Shown one piece after another: positions 60,361-64,000 of a DNA stretch of 64,000 nucleotides. Each line of letters starts with the position of its first letter. Within the stretch, counting starts at the first letter, position 1. Location: assembly GCA_017548065.1 (NCBI GenBank), contig JAFYNQ010000095.1, forward strand, positions 1 to 64,000, given 5' to 3'. The DNA is from Oscillospiraceae bacterium. Its GTDB lineage: Bacteria > Bacillota > Clostridia > Oscillospirales > Oscillospiraceae. The notes beneath the pieces were generated by a model. The model did not search any database. It was not told where the DNA came from and saw only the letters and a program-made list of their open reading frames with translations. A program made the position numbers and the translations under genes.

Positions 60361-60436
60361 ACAGCTACTTGCTCCTCAGAGCATGGTCGGTGGGGTCACG
60401 CCCCACTCTGCGAAGAGAACCATAAACGTAAATTTA

Positions 60437-61267
60437 TTATCCGAATTTTCTTGCGTAGGAGCAGCGGCGGCAGAGAGATTCTGTGGCTTTGCGGTTGCCG
60501 AAGCCTTCCGCCATGGCAGAGGCACGGGGGGATGTCAAAATTGTTTCCAGGTCTGTTTCAAACACATTTCCCAAATTCACAGCGCCTTCACTGTCCAGGC
60601 AGCAAGGCACCACCGTGCCGTCCACCAAAATACCAAAGTGGTCACGCATGCCGTAGCAAAACACGCTTTCCCCCTGCTCCGGGTCTTCACTGTCCGGCCA
60701 TCGGAAGCGGTCGCCCCACTCCAGAAACACCTTGTCCATCAATCGGTAGCCACGGCTGTTTTCCTGCCAGGGCTCCGGGAAGACATCGCAGAGGCACTCC
60801 TCCGCCACAATATTTTTTCCGTCATCACAGCCGTTGTTCCACAGCCGCAGGCAGATGATCACACCGGCTTCTGCCGCTCTTCTTGCAAAGTCCGCCACCT
60901 TCAGCACGTAGTTCACATGGGCAGCTGTGTCTCCCTCTTCAAAGCTATGCAGGGACACACTGACCTTATGGACACCGGCAGAAATCAACTCCTGCCCTCT
61001 TCTGTCCAGCAACGTGCCGTTGGTGGTGATCACAGAGTGGAAGCCTCTCTCCCCTGCCAATTCCACAAAACGGGGCAGATCGGGATGGGTCAGGGGTTCA
61101 CCCATCAGGTGGTAATAGACATATTCCGTCTTTCCCTCCAGCTGCTGTAAAATATGGACAAACTCCGCTTCTGTCATCTGCCGCTTTCTGCGATGGTGAC
61201 CATGGCAAAAGGAGCAGTGCATATTGCAGATATTGGTGATCTCCACATAGGCTCTTGAATATTTCAC
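60437..61267 (-). CDS. Radical SAM protein with SPASM-like C-terminus
   Basis: A 276-residue radical SAM enzyme. C14, C18 and C21 (CNMHCSFC) bind the SAM cluster; HLMGEPLTHPDL and ITTNGTLL are further family blocks. The C-terminal cysteines (FCYGMRD, PCCLD, CRRCSYA) suggest a second iron-sulfur cluster as in SPASM/Twitch proteins. It starts with GTG (TGAGGA upstream), has its own promoter and runs against the surrounding genes. No precursor peptide gene is seen next to it, so a RiPP role is unsupported. It could modify a sugar, peptide or protein of the neighbouring systems. Confidence 0.85.
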   Translation of the reverse strand: MKYSRAYVEITNICNMHCSFCHGHHRRKRQMTEAEFVHILQQLEGKTEYVYYHLMGEPLTHPDLPRFVELAGERGFHSVITTNGTLLDRRGQELISAGVHKVSVSLHSFEEGDTAAHVNYVLKVADFARRAAEAGVIICLRLWNNGCDDGKNIVAEECLCDVFPEPWQENSRGYRLMDKVFLEWGDRFRWPDSEDPEQGESVFCYGMRDHFGILVDGTVVPCCLDSEGAVNLGNVFETDLETILTSPRASAMAEGFGNRKATESLCRRCSYARKFG

Positions 61268-61288
61268 GATTCCTCACCTCTTACCTGC

Positions 61289-61317
61289 ATTATACCAAAA
61301 CACGTCCCTGTTCTCAA
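61289..61317 (-). promoter_or_regulatory. Promoter of the radical SAM gene
   Basis: Read on the minus strand: TTGAGA (61312-61317), a 17-base spacer and TATAAT (61289-61294). Confidence 0.75.
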
Positions 61318-61328
61318 GTGTTTTTCGG

Positions 61329-61357
61329 TTGCATCCCCGGCATATCTGTGATATCAT
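61329..61357 (+). promoter_or_regulatory. Extended -10 promoter of the second lipoprotein gene
   Basis: TTGCAT (61329-61334), a 17-base spacer and TATCAT (61352-61357) with TG one base before it. AGAAGGGGG (61371-61379) is the ribosome binding site. Confidence 0.7.
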
Positions 61358-61387
61358 GAAACTATATCATAGAAGGGGGTTTCTCAC

Positions 61388-62623
61388 ATGAAGCGAAGCA
61401 TTGCTCTACTCCTTGCACTCATCCTGCTCCTTTGCGGCTGCAGTGCACCGTCAGCAGAAACCGAACCCACTGAAAAGCAATATTCCCAAAACTACCCCAA
61501 GATTGAAAATCCCGTAAGCGCAGAAAGAATCGCCCAATTTCCCGTCAAAAGCGGCGACATGACCGAAGCAGAAATGCGCAAGCTTGCTGTGGATTTCTTT
61601 GAATACTCCAAGACTGCGCTGTGGACACCTGACAGAGAGTTCCACTATATCAAGACCGGCGAAGGCGCCACCGATGACATCCACCTGGGTGTTATTTACG
61701 GTGGTCTGCCCTACATTGCCGTTGCCAGCGGCAACGTGTACCGCCTTGCAGAGTATGCAGACGAAAACGGTGTTGTGGACATGACAGAGGCGGAGAAAGA
61801 ACCCAAGCGCTTCGGCAATCAGTGTTCCCTGGCCTCCTCCTGGGGTTGGGCCCGTGTGATCAACTCCGCCGAATTCAGCTGGACATATCAGATGGTGCAT
61901 CAAAAAGGCTTCCTGCGGGTTGGCCCTTATACCTACAACGACAACCTTGTCCGTTTTGGCGGCGGTGCCAGCCCTACCACCGGCGCCATTGCCAACGAAA
62001 ACGGCCCGGAGGTCATGTTCCAATCCTATGCCGCCATGAAAATGGCTGACGGTCTTGTTAACTACAACGAAGCCGGTCATGCCATGATGGTCTACCGGGA
62101 TCCCGTGGTGGTCATCGGCCCCAACAACAAGATCGACGGTGCTTCCAGCTACGTAGAGATCATTGACCAGTTCGGTTCCTGGACAGAAAGCACCACGGAA
62201 GACGGTGTGACCTACACCCACAAGGATTATGTGGGTCGCAAAATGACCTTCACCCAGCTGTTGCAGGACGGGTATCTTCCCTTTACCTTTGCAGAATTTT
62301 CGGGTGCCGATCCCATTGAGGAAACAGAATGCGTGTACAGCCACAGCGGTGACACCATCAACACCCAGCAGCTTATGGCCGCCACCGTCACCGCCAACTA
62401 CAGCATTTCCGACGTGTTTATCTGCCTGAAGGATGGGGACAAGACGGTGCTTCGTGATGTCTACCGTGCAGACACCGTGGGTGTGAAATCCACCAACATC
62501 TATAAGGCGCTCTCCACCAAGCAGTGGGCCGAATATACCGACAAGGGCTACACTGTGGAGATCTCCGTACAGCTGGGAACCGGCGAATGTCCCGTGATAT
62601 ACACCGGCAAATTTGTCCCTTAA
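61388..62623 (+). CDS. Lipoprotein of an unnamed family with papain-like Cys-His-Asp pattern (copy 2)
   Basis: A 411-residue lipoprotein with lipobox LCGC (lipid cysteine at residue 18). It is a diverged copy of the protein at 53640. C146 lies six residues before WGWARV, H231 is in GHAMMV, D250 is in KIDGASSYV, and FTQLLQDGYLPFT matches the other copy's FQDLLDKGYLPFT. The Cys-His and His-Asp spacings (85 and 19) nearly equal those of copy 1 (83 and 19). It has its own extended -10 promoter and stands between the radical SAM gene and nagB. Function unknown; a surface cysteine hydrolase or transglutaminase-like enzyme is my best inference. Confidence 0.7.
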   Translation: MKRSIALLLALILLLCGCSAPSAETEPTEKQYSQNYPKIENPVSAERIAQFPVKSGDMTEAEMRKLAVDFFEYSKTALWTPDREFHYIKTGEGATDDIHLGVIYGGLPYIAVASGNVYRLAEYADENGVVDMTEAEKEPKRFGNQCSLASSWGWARVINSAEFSWTYQMVHQKGFLRVGPYTYNDNLVRFGGGASPTTGAIANENGPEVMFQSYAAMKMADGLVNYNEAGHAMMVYRDPVVVIGPNNKIDGASSYVEIIDQFGSWTESTTEDGVTYTHKDYVGRKMTFTQLLQDGYLPFTFAEFSGADPIEETECVYSHSGDTINTQQLMAATVTANYSISDVFICLKDGDKTVLRDVYRADTVGVKSTNIYKALSTKQWAEYTDKGYTVEISVQLGTGECPVIYTGKFVP

Positions 62624-62636
62624 CAAAAATCTCCTA

Positions 62637-62664
62637 TAGACAAACAGAAAAACTGTTGTATAAT
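62637..62664 (+). promoter_or_regulatory. Promoter of nagB
   Basis: TAGACA (62637-62642), a 16-base spacer and TATAAT (62659-62664). Translation starts 38 bases after the -10 box. Confidence 0.65.
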
Positions 62665-62701
62665 AAACAAGAAAAATAAAACACATGGAGTGTGAAATAT
62701 T

Positions 62702-63487
62702 ATGAAACTGATTATCAAAAACGATTACGATGCCATGTGCCAGTGGGCAGCCGAGCATATCGCCGCTGCTATCAACGGTCACAAGGAAGCACGTCCCTTT
62801 GTTCTGGGTCTGCCCACCGGTTCCTCCCCTCTGGGTGTTTACAAGCGCCTCATTGAGATGAACAAGGCCGGCACTGTCACCTTTAAGAACGTGGTCACCT
62901 TCAACATGGACGAGTACGTAGGTCTGCCCCGTGAGCATGACCAGAGCTACTGGTACTTCATGCATGACAACTTCTTTGATCACATTGACATTCCTGCCGA
63001 GAACGTAAACATTCTCAACGGCATGGCAGAGGATCTGGAAGCTGAGTGCGCCCGTTACGAAGAGAAGATCGCCTCCTACGGCGGTATTGATCTGTTCCTG
63101 GGCGGCAGCGGCGTTGACGGCCACATTGCTTTCAACGAGCCCTTCACCAGCCTGACCTCCCGTACCGGCGTCCGTGCCCTGACCCAGGACACCCTGATCG
63201 TCAACTCCCGCTTCTTCGGCGGCGACCCCGAGAAGGTGCCCAAGACTGCACTGTCCGTGGGTGTTGGCACTGTGTGCGACTCCAAGCAGGTTCTGCTGCT
63301 TATCAGCGGTCACAACAAGGCTCGTGCCCTGCGTCACTGCGTAGAGGGCGGCGTAGACCATGCCTGGACCATCAGTGCTCTGCAGCTGCACCAGGACGGC
63401 ATCATCGCCTGCGACGAGGATGCTTGCGGCGAGCTGAAGGTAGATACCTACAAGTACTTCAAGGAAATCTACAAGAACGAAAAGTAA
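62702..63487 (+). CDS. nagB: Glucosamine-6-phosphate deaminase
   Basis: A 261-residue Nag[15 protein letters not shown] binds the sugar phosphate, NMDEYVGL carries the catalytic aspartate, and [15 protein letters not shown] the catalytic histidine. It converts glucosamine-6-phosphate to fructose-6-phosphate and ammonia, the entry of amino sugars into glycolysis. TGGAGTG precedes the ATG. nagA and nagE are not in the window. An insertion sequence begins about 12 bases after the stop, so the gene's own terminator may have been displaced. Confidence 0.95.
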   Translation: MKLIIKNDYDAMCQWAAEHIAAAINGHKEARPFVLGLPTGSSPLGVYKRLIEMNKAGTVTFKNVVTFNMDEYVGLPREHDQSYWYFMHDNFFDHIDIPAENVNILNGMAEDLEAECARYEEKIASYGGIDLFLGGSGVDGHIAFNEPFTSLTSRTGVRALTQDTLIVNSRFFGGDPEKVPKTALSVGVGTVCDSKQVLLLISGHNKARALRHCVEGGVDHAWTISALQLHQDGIIACDEDACGELKVDTYKYFKEIYKNEK

Positions 63488-63542
63488 TAAAAAGGGAGTG
63501 GACGATAGACTGCTCCTGTAAAAACGGACAATAGACAAAAGG

Positions 63543-63576
63543 CCCCCTGATGTAGGATAATAACTACATCAGGGGG
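63543..63576 (+). promoter_or_regulatory. Hairpin sequestering the orfA ribosome binding site
   Basis: Twelve-base arms CCCCCTGATGTA (63543-63554) and TACATCAGGGGG (63565-63576) with a ten-base loop. The right arm contains the Shine-Dalgarno AGGGGG (63571-63576) of orfA. Transcripts entering from nagB would fold it, while a transcript starting within the hairpin would not; this fits the known protection of IS elements against readthrough. Confidence 0.65.
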
Positions 63577-63583
63577 TGTTGTT

Positions 63584-63889
63584 ATGCAACAAAGAAAATA
63601 TACACATTTCAGAGAGATAGAACCTCAGATCATAGCTATGCGAGAAGAAGGAATGAGCCGCACACAGATTGCTGAGGAACTGGGGTTAACATGGAAACAG
63701 GTGGATAACTGGGTAACAAGATACAACAAAAGAAAAGCAGCGCTTGTTACCGGACTTCCGTCCAAGCGTAAAGGTCGTCCACGCATTAAACCGCTGACAA
63801 CTACAGAGGAATACGAAAAAGAAATAGCTAGATTAGAAATGGAAAACAAACTGTTACGGGATTTTCTGCAATTAACAGAAAGGAAGTGA
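63584..63889 (+). CDS. IS3-family transposase OrfA
   Basis: A 101-residue OrfA. A homeodomain-like helix-turn-helix (TQIAEELGLTWKQVDNWV) is followed by a basic linker (KRKGRPRIKP) and a leucine-zipper end (EIARLEMENKLLRDFLQLTERK). It binds the IS ends and, with OrfB or as the fused OrfAB, catalyses transposition. The stop (63887-63889) overlaps the putative OrfB GTG by four bases in the -1 frame. Confidence 0.93.
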   Translation: MQQRKYTHFREIEPQIIAMREEGMSRTQIAEELGLTWKQVDNWVTRYNKRKAALVTGLPSKRKGRPRIKPLTTTEEYEKEIARLEMENKLLRDFLQLTERK

Positions 63890-64000
63890 GGCCAAAACTT
63901 AAATACGCAGTTATCTATCGTCACCGTCACGAATACCCAGTGCTGGTAATGTGTCGGTTCTTTGGCGTGTCCAGAAGTGGATACTATGATTTTGTCAAAA
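63886..64000 (+). CDS. IS3-family transposase OrfB, N-terminal part (runs off window)
   Basis: The GTG at 63886 opens a frame that continues to the window end. The visible residues (LKYAVIYRHRHEYPVLVMCR followed by FFGVSRSGYYDF) are the conserved N-terminus of IS3 OrfB; the DDE catalytic core would follow. The frame is -1 relative to orfA, as expected for a programmed frameshift or for stop-restart coupling at GTGA. I see no classic A6G slippery site close to the overlap; a weaker A-rich run lies at about 63817-63822. Confidence 0.88.
   Translation, partial: MRPKLKYAVIYRHRHEYPVLVMCRFFGVSRSGYYDFVK

Larger units (their letters stand above)
63499..64000 (+). mobile_element. IS3-family insertion sequence, left part (cut by window end)
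   Basis: From about 63499 (TGGACGATAGAC, repeated imperfectly as GGACAATAGAC 25 bases later) the sequence has the plan of an IS3-family element: left end, hairpin over the orfA ribosome binding site, orfA, and orfB overlapping by four bases. The exact terminal repeat and target duplication need the right end, which is outside the window. There is no sign of decay in the visible part. Confidence 0.8.

Noticed and set aside
60361..60436. Inverted repeat GTGGGG/CCCCAC near 60390-60406 as a radical SAM gene terminator
   Set aside because: No T run follows on the minus strand; the evidence is too weak to list it as a terminator.
63810..63889. Programmed -1 frameshift site in the IS element
   Set aside because: The A-rich runs seen do not match the usual A6G or A AAA AAG site well, and a GTGA stop-restart overlap explains OrfB translation equally well.

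Overview
The window looks like the chromosome of an anaerobic, Gram-positive, probably spore-forming Bacillota of the class Clostridia, most likely an Oscillospiraceae-type gut bacterium. The evidence is a sporulation sigma-K gene with a pro-sequence, a ribosomal protein L27 with an N-terminal extension cut by the Prp protease, lipoproteins with Gram-positive-style leaders, CapA/CapB/CpsB-type polymer control, and ferredoxin-linked 2-oxoacid fermentation. No rRNA, tRNA or CRISPR array was seen. The genus is not determined.

Layout. (1) 1-4933: an operon for oxidative branched-chain amino acid fermentation: a four-subunit VOR-type 2-oxoacid:ferredoxin oxidoreductase, a nitrilase-family amidase and leucine dehydrogenase. 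(2) 5009-13578: secretome and glycan genes with AraC regulators: a 1558-residue secreted protein with an M14 peptidase between two beta-helix copies, and a DUF4838 protein divergent from its own AraC gene. (3) 13618-18840: a four-gene operon (DUF5058-type membrane protein, a membrane partner, M20 peptidase, MATE exporter), a 31-residue membrane microprotein and an MgtC-like protein. (4) 18840-24714: ymdB with an SbcD/SbcC-like nuclease pair, then an XRE repressor and a cassette of three unrecognised small genes. (5) 24782-29575: rplU-prp-rpmA, obg, a DUF11-repeat protein, a VWA protein and a possible regulator. (6) 29728-48528: a surface polysaccharide locus with sigK embedded: capA-capB, rfbA-rfbB, and a 13-gene operon starting at rfbD behind a perfect sigma-A promoter. 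It encodes dTDP-rhamnose synthesis, dTDP-3-amino-3,6-dideoxyhexose synthesis, glycosyltransferases, a polymerase-glycosyltransferase fusion, a Wzz-type protein with a degenerate kinase tail, a flippase, a TagF-like transferase and a CpsB phosphatase. No priming phosphoglycosyltransferase is present. (7) 48594-63487: a ceramidase-like lipoprotein and AraC gene, then a nine-gene operon (SDR, HpcH/HpaI aldolase, aldo/keto reductase, lipoprotein, alpha/beta hydrolase, Gfo/Idh/MocA, second ceramidase-like protein, PnuC-like transporter, Asp-box sialidase-like protein). It is followed by a radical SAM gene on the other strand, a second lipoprotein of the same unnamed family, and nagB. (8) 63499-64000: the left end of an IS3-family insertion sequence, cut by the window edge.

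How the parts work together. Region 1 deaminates leucine, isoleucine and valine and oxidises the keto acids to acyl-CoA with reduced ferredoxin. Region 6 makes and exports a rhamnose- and amino-deoxyhexose-containing polymer whose length is probably set by the CapA/CapB/CpsB phosphorylation cycle. Region 7 is the best candidate for an undescribed system. Its gene order suggests capture, de-esterification, redox conversion and aldol cleavage of a modified sugar or sugar acid, and it contains one of two lipoproteins sharing a Cys-His-Asp pattern that I read as a possible new papain-like enzyme family. This function is inference.
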